This document shows positions 46,453 to 54,010 of a stretch of DNA of 64,000 nucleotides, piece after piece. The first letter of the stretch is position 1, and every line of letters begins with the position of its first letter. The stretch comes from Bacteroidales bacterium (GTDB taxonomy: Bacteria; Bacteroidota; Bacteroidia; Bacteroidales; UBA1715). The stretch is from assembly GCA_017516865.1 (NCBI GenBank), contig JAFXAU010000025.1, forward strand, positions 82,069 through 146,068, in the 5' to 3' direction. A program made the translations under genes and the position numbers. The notes beneath the pieces were generated by a model. It was not told the origin of the DNA, searched no databases, and saw only the letters and a program-made list of their open reading frames with translations.

Positions 46453-46471
46453 AACTGCGTACACAATCGTG

Positions 46472-48265
46472 TTACATGGGAAAAATATTCATCTCGCATT
46501 TCTTGCAATCAAACTCCACACGGAACGAATGTGATTTGTCGGACAAATAAATTGGTTCGGCGTTTCCTTTTTTACATTGCCCGAGTTGGTAACGAATACA
46601 ATATTTTGTGTTCATCAGCGGAACGTTGTCCCTGTGTTCGCATTCAAATGCACGCTGTGAAATTTCCACCCCGTGTCGGCGGAAAAATTCCGCTGCTTTT
46701 CGATTTGCCACGTTCAAACGGAAATCGTGTGGTTCGTTGGTGGGATATAGTACCGTATTTTGTTGTAGGGACGCGATTAATCGCGTCTCTACAGAATCCA
46801 TGATTTTTGTCCGTAACAAATCGCACGCTTCGCGTCGCAAGGAATTTATTTCCGCCACAGGGACAAACGGAATCGTTTCCCCTTGACAATCAATAGATTC
46901 TAAACAAAATATACTGTCGCCCATTTTGGAAATCTGCGAGATAAAAGTTTCCTTTTGTCGTTGTGGATTTTTGGCAATTTCTGTTGTCTTGCGTTCCACC
47001 TGTATAGAATGACCGTCTTTATCGGAAAGCGTTAGCGAATACGAAATGCCGTTGAATGTACATACGGCATGTACGGGCAATTTTCTTGGCTGATTGCTCT
47101 GGCTCAAGTTCTTTTGAAATTCAAAGTCGAAATTACGCCAAATTTCCGTTCCTACAGGAATTTGCACTTGCTTGTTTAAAGTAATTGTTTTGCCATTCAC
47201 TGCATTAACTTGAATACCTGTGAGTTCGTTGTTTTTGTCATAGAAACAAAGCCCGTCGCCGTTGTGCAGTGGAATGTTTGTGCGGATTTGCAGACCATTT
47301 TTCCCCTGCGATTCCACGGTACCGATATATTCTCCCTGCGATTTCGGAGAACGGATATTGGCAATCTTATTTTGTTGTTTATCAATGTAATACTCCGTGT
47401 AACCTCGAGTAAAGGTTTTGTTGATGTCGGGAGTGAAAGTTGGACTACAAATGCCTTTTGAACTTCGCTGAAAATCAGGATGTTTTGCAATGAAATCGTT
47501 TAGTTTCGCATGGAAATATGCCGTTATGTTTTTTACATAATCTTCGTCTTTCAAACGACCCTCGATTTTGAAACTTGAAATTCCTGCTAAAATCAAGTCT
47601 TCCAAACGATTGCCAAGACTCATGTCTTTTGTTGAAAGGAAATAGCCTTCGCGACTTTCTCCCAATCCCTGCAAAGTATATTTATGGCGGCACATTTGGG
47701 CACATTCGCCTCGGTTTCCGCTTCGTCCTGTGGCGTATTCGCTCATATAGCATTGGCCGCTGTAGCAAACGCACAACGCACCATGAATGAAAAATTCCAG
47801 TGGAACTGTCGTTTTATCCGCAATATCCTTTATTTGTTTGAGATTCAATTCACGGGCGAGAACCACTTGCGAGAAACCGACTTTTTCAAGAAAATCAACC
47901 TTTTCGGGCGTGCGGTTGTTGAGTTGCGTGCTTGCGTGGATGGGAATCGGCGGCAAATTGCATTCGAGCAAGCCCAAATCTTGAATTATCAATGCGTCAG
48001 CGTGAATGTTGTATAGTTTATGAGCAATTTCAACTGCACGTTCTATCTCGTTGTCGTACAAAATGGTATTTAATGCCACGTAAACTTTTGCATTAAATTG
48101 ATGAGCATATTGAATCAGTTCAGAAATATCTTCGAGCGAATTTGCCGCAGCTGCCCGTGCACCAAATGCCGGCGCGCCGATATACACAGCGTCGGCACCG
48201 TGGTTGATGGCGGTTATGCCAACTTGCAGGTTTTTTGCCGGTGAAAGTAATTCTAACTGTCGCAT
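46472..48265 (-). CDS. U32-family peptidase / TrhP-like protein with in-frame palindrome insertion
   Basis: A 597-residue member of the U32 (YegQ/TrhP, RlhA) family, whose members take part in tRNA or rRNA hydroxylation; true peptidase activity is doubtful. The TIM-barrel starts MRQLELLSPAKNLQVGI, and the family signature is FIHGALCVCYSGQCYMS followed by a cysteine cluster (GECAQMCRHKY). I start it at ATG 48265, 10 bp after the preceding gene; a longer frame from 48472 only overlaps that gene. The 28-bp palindrome at 46765-46792 lies in frame and codes VETRLIASLQ near residues 491-501. Confidence 0.88.
   Translation of the reverse strand: MRQLELLSPAKNLQVGITAINHGADAVYIGAPAFGARAAAANSLEDISELIQYAHQFNAKVYVALNTILYDNEIERAVEIAHKLYNIHADALIIQDLGLLECNLPPIPIHASTQLNNRTPEKVDFLEKVGFSQVVLARELNLKQIKDIADKTTVPLEFFIHGALCVCYSGQCYMSEYATGRSGNRGECAQMCRHKYTLQGLGESREGYFLSTKDMSLGNRLEDLILAGISSFKIEGRLKDEDYVKNITAYFHAKLNDFIAKHPDFQRSSKGICSPTFTPDINKTFTRGYTEYYIDKQQNKIANIRSPKSQGEYIGTVESQGKNGLQIRTNIPLHNGDGLCFYDKNNELTGIQVNAVNGKTITLNKQVQIPVGTEIWRNFDFEFQKNLSQSNQPRKLPVHAVCTFNGISYSLTLSDKDGHSIQVERKTTEIAKNPQRQKETFISQISKMGDSIFCLESIDCQGETIPFVPVAEINSLRREACDLLRTKIMDSVETRLIASLQQNTVLYPTNEPHDFRLNVANRKAAEFFRRHGVEISQRAFECEHRDNVPLMNTKYCIRYQLGQCKKGNAEPIYLSDKSHSFRVEFDCKKCEMNIFPM
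46765..46792. repeat. 28-bp palindrome, copy 5, inside the U32 gene
   Basis: Same palindrome as at 8386 and 41656 with one substitution. It lies within an open coding frame and adds about ten residues. Confidence 0.88.
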
Positions 48266-48275
48266 AGCAAACAGA

Positions 48276-48908
48276 CTATCTCCGAATCTGTCCTTTCTTT
48301 TTGCTATTTGAGCTTGATTTGTTGTTCGAATTATTGTTTTGCTGACTCGATTGCGATGTTTTATACGCTGTGGTTCGAGAACTTGTTGTTTTTGACGGAG
48401 GAGCGGTTTCTTCCTCTTTCGGCTCTTTTGCCATAAACGTCTGGCGACGGATAGTGCTTTCGTCCGATTCAAATGCGTTGACTTTAGAATCCTCTATAGC
48501 CAAACTTCCGATAGAAGAGTTTTCAATAAGAAAATCTTCAATCATGCAGTTCCTAATTATCAAATCGGAAATAGTTGCATTCGTAAGAGTCAAGTATTCG
48601 CATATTACGTTTTCTATCAATACGTTAGTAATAACCGTCTGTTCAATTGTCACGTCGGTTGCCGTTACGTTCTGTACGGAAGATTCCACAGTTACCACGT
48701 TGGTAATCAATACATTGTCTGGACCGTATTTCCCGGCAATGGAATCTGCAACGCGTTCTGCGTATGTTTTTCGTGGAGGATTGTTTTCTTTTGCCGCACG
48801 AGCCGCCGCCGCTTTTGAACTTGGCGTAGTTCGTGGTTGAGCTTCAACTTGCATTACAGCAAAGAGACATAATAGTATGAATACGATTTTTTTCATATTT
48901 TGTTTCAT
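48276..48908 (-). CDS. Exported pentapeptide-like repeat protein of unknown function
   Basis: A 210-residue protein with a signal peptide (to about residue 24, VEAQ). Residues 66 to about 155 fall exactly into 5-residue steps of the form x-x-I/V-x-N/D/E (VLITN, VVTVE, VTIEQ, TVITN, VLIEN, LTLTN, LIIRN, FLIEN, LAIED ...), which suggests a quadrilateral beta-helix like pentapeptide-repeat proteins but with a different consensus. The tail is Ser/Asn/Lys-rich and basic (KKKGQIRR). ATG 48896 is an alternative start. The U32 gene follows after 10 bp. A TATTTTTG box lies at 48923-48916. Confidence 0.75.
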   Translation of the reverse strand: MKQNMKKIVFILLCLFAVMQVEAQPRTTPSSKAAAARAAKENNPPRKTYAERVADSIAGKYGPDNVLITNVVTVESSVQNVTATDVTIEQTVITNVLIENVICEYLTLTNATISDLIIRNCMIEDFLIENSSIGSLAIEDSKVNAFESDESTIRRQTFMAKEPKEEETAPPSKTTSSRTTAYKTSQSSQQNNNSNNKSSSNSKKKGQIRR

Positions 48909-48984
48909 TTAAATGCAAAAATACGTTTTTTCATTTTAGTTGGTATAATTTTATGAAAAATGTTAAATCTTTTAACCTATAGAG

Positions 48985-49014
48985 TTGGTAAGCTAAACAA
49001 AATGTATATATTTG
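48985..49014 (+). promoter_or_regulatory. Promoter of the pyridoxamine kinase gene
   Basis: TTG (48985-48987), 19 nt, TATATTTG (49007-49014). A second -7-like box TACATTTG is at 49058-49065, closer to the ATG, so two start sites are possible. Confidence 0.65.
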
Positions 49015-49081
49015 CATCGTCTTCGCAAAAAAATGTGTCGGCATGTTTTAAAAAAGTTACATTTGCAAAAATTTAAAGGTT

Positions 49082-49921
49082 ATGAACGAGAAAAAATTAC
49101 TTACAATTCAAGACATATCGTGTGTGGGGCAGTGTTCCCTCACGGTTGCCCTGCCTGTTATTTCGGCTATGGGAATTGAAACGGCCATTTTGCCGTCGGC
49201 AATACTTTCCACTCACACGGGGGGGTTCACAGGTTACACGTTTCACGATTTAACGGAAGACATTCCTGCCATAAAAGAACATTGGAAAAAGGAAAACATC
49301 CGTTTCGATGCTTTCTACACTGGTTACGTGGGCAGCGTTAAACAGTTGGAATATATTTCCGACATTATGGACGAACTTCGTAAACCCGACAGCATAATAA
49401 TTGTAGACCCTGTTATGGGAGACAAAGGTAAATTGTACCCAGGTTTCGAGCCAAGTTTTGCAAAAGAAATGGCAAAATTGTGCAAGAAAGCCGATGTGAT
49501 TGTGCCAAACCTTACCGAAGCAGCGTTCATGCTTGATGAGGAATATATTGAATCGGGACACACGAAAGAATATATTGAACGTATTTTGAAAAAACTTATG
49601 GCCTTGGGTTGTAAGAATGCTTTGCTTACAGGTGTAAATCTGGAACCAGGTAAATTAGGAATTGCAGCATATAATGGTGAAACTAACGAAATCACATACT
49701 ATTTCCGCGATCTTATCAACGGTATGTTCCACGGAACGGGCGATGTTTTTGCCAGCAGTTTCGCAGGCGCAATGACATTGGGAAAATCAGTTGACGAGGC
49801 AGGGAAAATCGCAGTTGATTTCACTGTTGATGCAATTGCTAAAACAATTGACGACAAAAGTCACTGGTACGGAGTGAAGTTCGAACTTGCCTTGCCAGAA
49901 CTGATAAAAAGTATTCGATAG
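49082..49921 (+). CDS. pdxY: Pyridoxamine/pyridoxal kinase
   Basis: A 279-residue ribokinase-fold enzyme that phosphorylates B6 vitamers. Motifs: LTIQDISCVGQCSLTVALPV, LSTHTGGFTGYTF, VDPVMGDKGKLY, and the anion-hole/catalytic segment FHGTGDVFASSFAGA with the catalytic aspartate. It converges with the GGGP synthase gene, three bp apart. Confidence 0.93.
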   Translation: MNEKKLLTIQDISCVGQCSLTVALPVISAMGIETAILPSAILSTHTGGFTGYTFHDLTEDIPAIKEHWKKENIRFDAFYTGYVGSVKQLEYISDIMDELRKPDSIIIVDPVMGDKGKLYPGFEPSFAKEMAKLCKKADVIVPNLTEAAFMLDEEYIESGHTKEYIERILKKLMALGCKNALLTGVNLEPGKLGIAAYNGETNEITYYFRDLINGMFHGTGDVFASSFAGAMTLGKSVDEAGKIAVDFTVDAIAKTIDDKSHWYGVKFELALPELIKSIR

Positions 49922-49923
49922 AA

Positions 49924-50649
49924 TTATCTGAAGTCGTTTACAACAGCCATCATTTCGGAAAGAAGTGTTGGCTGTTTTTCTATTATAGTACCTATGACGG
50001 CAATGTCGGCACCATTTTCGTAAACCTGACGCAACGTCTCGGGCGTACGGATTCCTCCTCCGACAATCAACGGAATGGAGCAGACTTTTTTAACTCTTGA
50101 AATTATTTCGGGATTGACAAATGTGTTTGCACCGCTGCCGCCTTCCAAATATAACGCTTTAAGGCCGAGCATTTCGCCTGCCAGAGCTGTTGCGGCTGCA
50201 ATGTCGGGTTTGTTGTACGGAATGGGACGAGTGTTGCTCATATATTCCACCGAAGTCGCTCCACCACAGTCAATGAGAATATAGCCTGTAGGAATTGTTT
50301 CTATATGCAGATTCTTTATGATAGGAGCAGCCAAAACATGGTTCCCGATAAGAAATTCGGCATTCCGTCCCGAAATAAGCGATAAAAACAATATTGCGTC
50401 GGGTCCTTCGCAAACCTGATTTGCATTTCCAGGGAATAAAATTACTGGTCGGTGAAAATGTTCTTTTATAATTTGAATGGCATTACGAGTACTCGAAGTC
50501 ACCAAACTTCCGCCCACGAAAATAGAGTGCACGCCGCATTCCTGTGCATTAGTCGCTATCGAGCGCAAAGAATCGTCGGTTTGTTTGTCGGGGTCAATCA
50601 ACAAAACTAATTGTTTCGAGCGATTTTCTAAAAAAGATTCGTAAACCAT
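49924..50649 (-). CDS. Geranylgeranylglyceryl phosphate synthase-like enzyme (PcrB/GGGPS family)
   Basis: A 241-residue TIM-barrel enzyme that should join a polyprenyl diphosphate to glycerol 1-phosphate; GGGPS group II proteins are known in Bacteroidota. Motifs: LLIDPDKQTDDSL, SIFVGGSLVTS, ILFPGNANQV, LYLEGGSGANTFV, PLIVGGGIRTPETL. I start it at ATG 50649 (MVYESFLENRSK), since longer frames run into the PPTase gene. Its end product in the cell is unknown. Confidence 0.9.
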   Translation of the reverse strand: MVYESFLENRSKQLVLLIDPDKQTDDSLRSIATNAQECGVHSIFVGGSLVTSSTRNAIQIIKEHFHRPVILFPGNANQVCEGPDAILFLSLISGRNAEFLIGNHVLAAPIIKNLHIETIPTGYILIDCGGATSVEYMSNTRPIPYNKPDIAAATALAGEMLGLKALYLEGGSGANTFVNPEIISRVKKVCSIPLIVGGGIRTPETLRQVYENGADIAVIGTIIEKQPTLLSEMMAVVNDFR

Positions 50650-50660
50650 GTTTTTAAAAA

Positions 50661-51251
50661 TTATATCGGACTTGCTGTCCATACAAGACAATATTTTTCT
50701 CCACGAAAATACGACATTTTTATTGATTTTGCCACACCTTCGTTCAGAACCTCTCCGCAAAGGTGTTTGTCAGTTTTTTTTACTCGAAATTTTTTGAAAT
50801 CAGGCGTGGCGTTTGTCAATTTAAACAATGTTTCTTTCGCCGACCAGAGTAATATTAAATCTTCGAGCGAGTTAAAATCCGTTTTTTCTTCGGCAAGGAC
50901 AAACTTGTGAGCCACGTTCATCACCTGTTCCCGATATTCCTCCACATCGACCGCCACAGTCTTGTTTTTCCCGACAACCACCGCCACGTAATTTTTTGAA
51001 TGACTGATGGAAATTGACTGATTTGCCATCGTGGGTTTGCCGTTAGAATCGTAAATTATTTCGGAGTATGAATTGTAGAGCAATTCTCGGAGCATGAATC
51101 GGGGCATGGCGTATTCCAATTGTCTATTTTTATTGGGGATTTTCTGCATTTCTTCTTGTTCGCGAAGAGACAATACGCTCAAATAGTGCTGAGGTAATTC
51201 GGCTGGTTTTTCTTCGACCCACAATAGTATTTCGGAATTTTCAATTCTCAT
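50661..51251 (-). CDS. 4'-phosphopantetheinyl transferase (Sfp-type)
   Basis: A 196-residue enzyme that loads phosphopantetheine onto acyl carrier proteins. Motifs: SISISHSKNYVAVVV, VAVDVEEYR with the Mg2+ ligands, and LLWSAKETLFKL. It is longer than AcpS and of the shorter Sfp type. It precedes the GGGP synthase gene by 11 bp. Confidence 0.9.
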   Translation of the reverse strand: MRIENSEILLWVEEKPAELPQHYLSVLSLREQEEMQKIPNKNRQLEYAMPRFMLRELLYNSYSEIIYDSNGKPTMANQSISISHSKNYVAVVVGKNKTVAVDVEEYREQVMNVAHKFVLAEEKTDFNSLEDLILLWSAKETLFKLTNATPDFKKFRVKKTDKHLCGEVLNEGVAKSIKMSYFRGEKYCLVWTASPI

Positions 51252-51281
51252 TTAGAAATAGTTTCAGAATAATGTATACAT

Positions 51282-51325
51282 GGTTTCGACAGGCTCAACC
51301 ATCCATAACTCATAATTTTTAATTC
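51282..51325. repeat. Dispersed intergenic repeat between PPTase and CtpA genes
   Basis: A segment starting TGGTTTCGACAGGCTCAACC followed by AACTCATAATTTTTAATTC, ending exactly at the stop codon of the protease gene. The second part resembles the AACTCATAACC-rich stretch near 41735. Non-coding. Confidence 0.5.
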
Positions 51326-52912
51326 TTAACTCCCTTGTTTCTCCAATTCTTCCAAAGCTTTCAGTATAGTTGCATCGTCGGAATTGAACAATTCCAGAAA
51401 TTCCTGGTCGCTGAGAATATTGCGAACCACGTAGCAACAGATGAATTTTTTTGCCAAGGCATATTCTTCGGTATTGAGTTTTTCGGAGACTTCGACGCCG
51501 CAAGTTTTCGCGAATTTCAGCAAATCCTCAACTGTCGCATTCTTTTCGGTAAAACTCACAATTTCGTCTTTCGACTGAGTTTTAAGGCTTTGGCGGTGTT
51601 TGTCGGAAAAGGCAAACGCAAAATTGTGGATTATTCCGCGCGATGACAGATTCCAGAACAGTGGAGAGTAAGATTTTTCTTTCATCGGGACAAATACGTC
51701 GGGCATAATGCCTCCGCCGCCATACACCACTTTTCCCGAGCGGGTAGTGTAGCGGAGCGAATCCGGGAAATTTATGCTGTCGGCGTCGAGTAATTCGCCT
51801 CGTGCATATCGGTCGACAAGTTCTCGGTCGTAGTCGGTCAGACTGCCGTTGTACGGTTTTTGAATGCATCGTCCCGAAGGAGTGTAGAATTTCTTTATCG
51901 TAAGACGTATAACGGAACTGTCGTGCAGTGTAAAATCTTCATTCACACAGCCTTTCCCGTATGTGCGGCGACCGACAACTATGCCTCGGGAATTGTCTTG
52001 CATGGCGCCGGCGAAAATCTCGCTTGCCGAAGCAGAATATTCATTCACCAAAACTGCTATTTTCAAGTCTTTGCATGTTCCCATGCCGTCGGCTTTGTAG
52101 TATTCTGGTTGAGAATTTCTACCTTTTGTAAAAACAATAATGTCGCCTTCTTCGAGAAATTCATTTGACAAGTCGACAACCGTATATAAAAGTCCGCCGC
52201 CATTTTCCCGCAGGTCGACAATGATGTTTTTCATTCCTTGACTACGCAGTTTTGAAACGGCTTCCATAAATTCGTCGTAGGTTGTCTGCGAGAAGCAATT
52301 TAACGAAACATATCCAGTTTTGTCATCAATCATATACGATGCGTCAATGCTGGTGATAGGAATTGCGCCACGGGTTATCTCGAATGGAATCAAGTCTTCG
52401 ACGCCATTTCTTTTTATTCCTACTTTAACTTTCGTTCCGCTTGGGCCTTTCAGCAATTTCACCGTTTTTTCGTTGGTAATGCCATTCCCAGCGATAACCG
52501 TGTCATTCACCGTCACAATTCTGTCGCCAGCCAAAATGTTCAATCGCTCCGACGGACCTCCGTGAATCACCTGCACAATGACCACAGTGTCGTTTTGAAT
52601 GTTGAATTGCACGCCGATTCCTTCGAACGAACCTCGAATTGGGTCTGTCAAATCTCGATAAGCCTCAGAGGAAATATAGGACGAATGTGGGTCGAGTTTT
52701 TCGAACAAATCAGGAAGGAAGTCGTTGGTGAGACTATCTATATTTATGTCTTCAACATATTCTCGTTCAATGAGTTGAAGAATTTCCGAAATTTTTGAGG
52801 GTTGTTGTGGTAGTGGTCCAGAAAATTTAAATGCTCCGCAAAACCATACTCCGCAGGCAAAAGCAAGTGCTAAAAGGAACGGAAGCAATATGACGATTTT
52901 ATTTTTCATCAA
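51326..52912 (-). CDS. S41 C-terminal processing peptidase (CtpA type)
   Basis: A 528-residue exported or membrane-bound protease. One N-terminal membrane segment, PDZ domain (about 85-165; GVQFNIQNDTVVIVQVIHGGPSE), then the S41 domain with the serine in EYSASASEIFAGAM and the lysine in GRRTYGKGCVN, the Ser/Lys dyad. It should trim periplasmic or envelope proteins. Its start overlaps the dCMP deaminase stop by 14 bases. Confidence 0.94.
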   Translation of the reverse strand: MMKNKIVILLPFLLALAFACGVWFCGAFKFSGPLPQQPSKISEILQLIEREYVEDINIDSLTNDFLPDLFEKLDPHSSYISSEAYRDLTDPIRGSFEGIGVQFNIQNDTVVIVQVIHGGPSERLNILAGDRIVTVNDTVIAGNGITNEKTVKLLKGPSGTKVKVGIKRNGVEDLIPFEITRGAIPITSIDASYMIDDKTGYVSLNCFSQTTYDEFMEAVSKLRSQGMKNIIVDLRENGGGLLYTVVDLSNEFLEEGDIIVFTKGRNSQPEYYKADGMGTCKDLKIAVLVNEYSASASEIFAGAMQDNSRGIVVGRRTYGKGCVNEDFTLHDSSVIRLTIKKFYTPSGRCIQKPYNGSLTDYDRELVDRYARGELLDADSINFPDSLRYTTRSGKVVYGGGGIMPDVFVPMKEKSYSPLFWNLSSRGIIHNFAFAFSDKHRQSLKTQSKDEIVSFTEKNATVEDLLKFAKTCGVEVSEKLNTEEYALAKKFICCYVVRNILSDQEFLELFNSDDATILKALEELEKQGS

Positions 52913-53348
52913 TGTTTAGTTGTAAAACCTCAATACCAGCCCGTTTCAAAAGCCGTATTCCGTCGTCGATGCGGTATGGTTCGCAGTATACTACTTTTTT
53001 TATGCCCGATTGAATAATCAATTTTGCACATTCAATACATGGCGATGTGGTGACGTACAATGTTGCTCCGTCGCTGGCGTTGGCGGATTTTGCCACTTTT
53101 GTGATTGCATTTGCCTCTGCGTGAAGAACATACGCTTTTGTTTTCCCGTCTTCGTCTTCACAAATATTTTCGAATCCCGACGGAGTTCCGTTGAAGCCGT
53201 CGGAAATTATCATTTTGTCTTTTACTATCAACGCACCGACCTGGCGGCGGATGCAATATGAATTTTCCGCCCAAATTCGTGCCATGCGCAAATACCGCTT
53301 ATCAAGCTGTAACTGTTTTTCTGCCAATACTTTATAATCGCAAGCCAT
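52899..53348 (-). CDS. dCMP deaminase (ComEB family)
   Basis: A 149-residue zinc deaminase supplying dUMP for thymidylate synthesis. Zinc and catalytic motifs: HAEANAI and SPCIECAKLI; the nucleotide-binding part is NGTPSGFENICED. It overlaps the following protease gene by 14 bases. Confidence 0.94.
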   Translation of the reverse strand: MACDYKVLAEKQLQLDKRYLRMARIWAENSYCIRRQVGALIVKDKMIISDGFNGTPSGFENICEDEDGKTKAYVLHAEANAITKVAKSANASDGATLYVTTSPCIECAKLIIQSGIKKVVYCEPYRIDDGIRLLKRAGIEVLQLNIDEK

Positions 53349-53470
53349 AACGATTGTTTTTTCGGTTGCAAGGTACGATTTTTAGTATAAATTTCAATAT
53401 GGAGCAGTCAAATTATAATAAATTGAAAAACAGTTTGATAGATTTTTTTTCGAAAAATAGTTGACGGAAT

Positions 53471-53502
53471 TTGAAGAAATAAAAAAGGAATCTCTATATT
53501 TG
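53471..53502 (+). promoter_or_regulatory. Promoter of the RHS toxin locus
   Basis: TTG (53471-53473), 21 nt, TATATTTG (53495-53502), with a leader of about 25 nt before ATG 53532. Confidence 0.75.
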
Positions 53503-53531
53503 CCGCCGTTAAACCACATAATTTTTACAAG

Positions 53532-53984
53532 ATGAAAAAGATTTTTAATCAGAAATTTCTTGTGTTCACGTTATTCACGTCATGTTTTTTTGTGAATACA
53601 AATGCACAGGTGTCGTATAGTTACGACAACAACGGTAACAGAACCGCAAAGGTAATAGTATTAAACACGCTGAAAAGTGATGAGGCTGTCTCCTCGGAAG
53701 CGTATGATGATGGAATTTCCGTTTTCGAAGAAATAATCGGGGAATCATCCATAACGATTTATCCGAATCCCACCAAAGGGCGATTACGTGTGGATATACA
53801 CAAGGAATCGCCAATAGACAATGGATTTCTTGAAATTTTTGCTAATACGGGGAAATCTGTTTTTAAAACGACTACCATATTAGAATCAAACCAAATAGAT
53901 TTATCAAACCAACCCCAGGGCATATATGTGATGCGAATCAATGTTGACGGGGAAATAACCACATGGAAAATCATTAAAGAATAA
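53532..53984 (+). CDS. Small T9SS-sorted protein with a YD-repeat-like start
   Basis: A 150-residue protein with a signal peptide (to about residue 25, TNAQ), then VSYSYDNNGNRTAK, which reads like one RHS/YD repeat, a short linker and a T9SS type A sorting domain (from about residue 75; ITIYPNPTKGRLRVD, LSNQPQGIYVMRI). It is thus nearly only a delivery tag with a YD stub. It lies 26 bp before the RHS gene under the same promoter and may be a remnant of, or partner for, the RHS protein. Confidence 0.82.
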   Translation: MKKIFNQKFLVFTLFTSCFFVNTNAQVSYSYDNNGNRTAKVIVLNTLKSDEAVSSEAYDDGISVFEEIIGESSITIYPNPTKGRLRVDIHKESPIDNGFLEIFANTGKSVFKTTTILESNQIDLSNQPQGIYVMRINVDGEITTWKIIKE

Positions 53985-54010
53985 TTAAATTTTAAAAGCT
54001 GCAATAATTT

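Noticed and set aside
48266..48472. Longer N-terminus for the U32 protein
   Set aside because: It lies entirely over the pentapeptide-like gene in another frame; the family start MRQLELLSPAKN fits ATG 48265.
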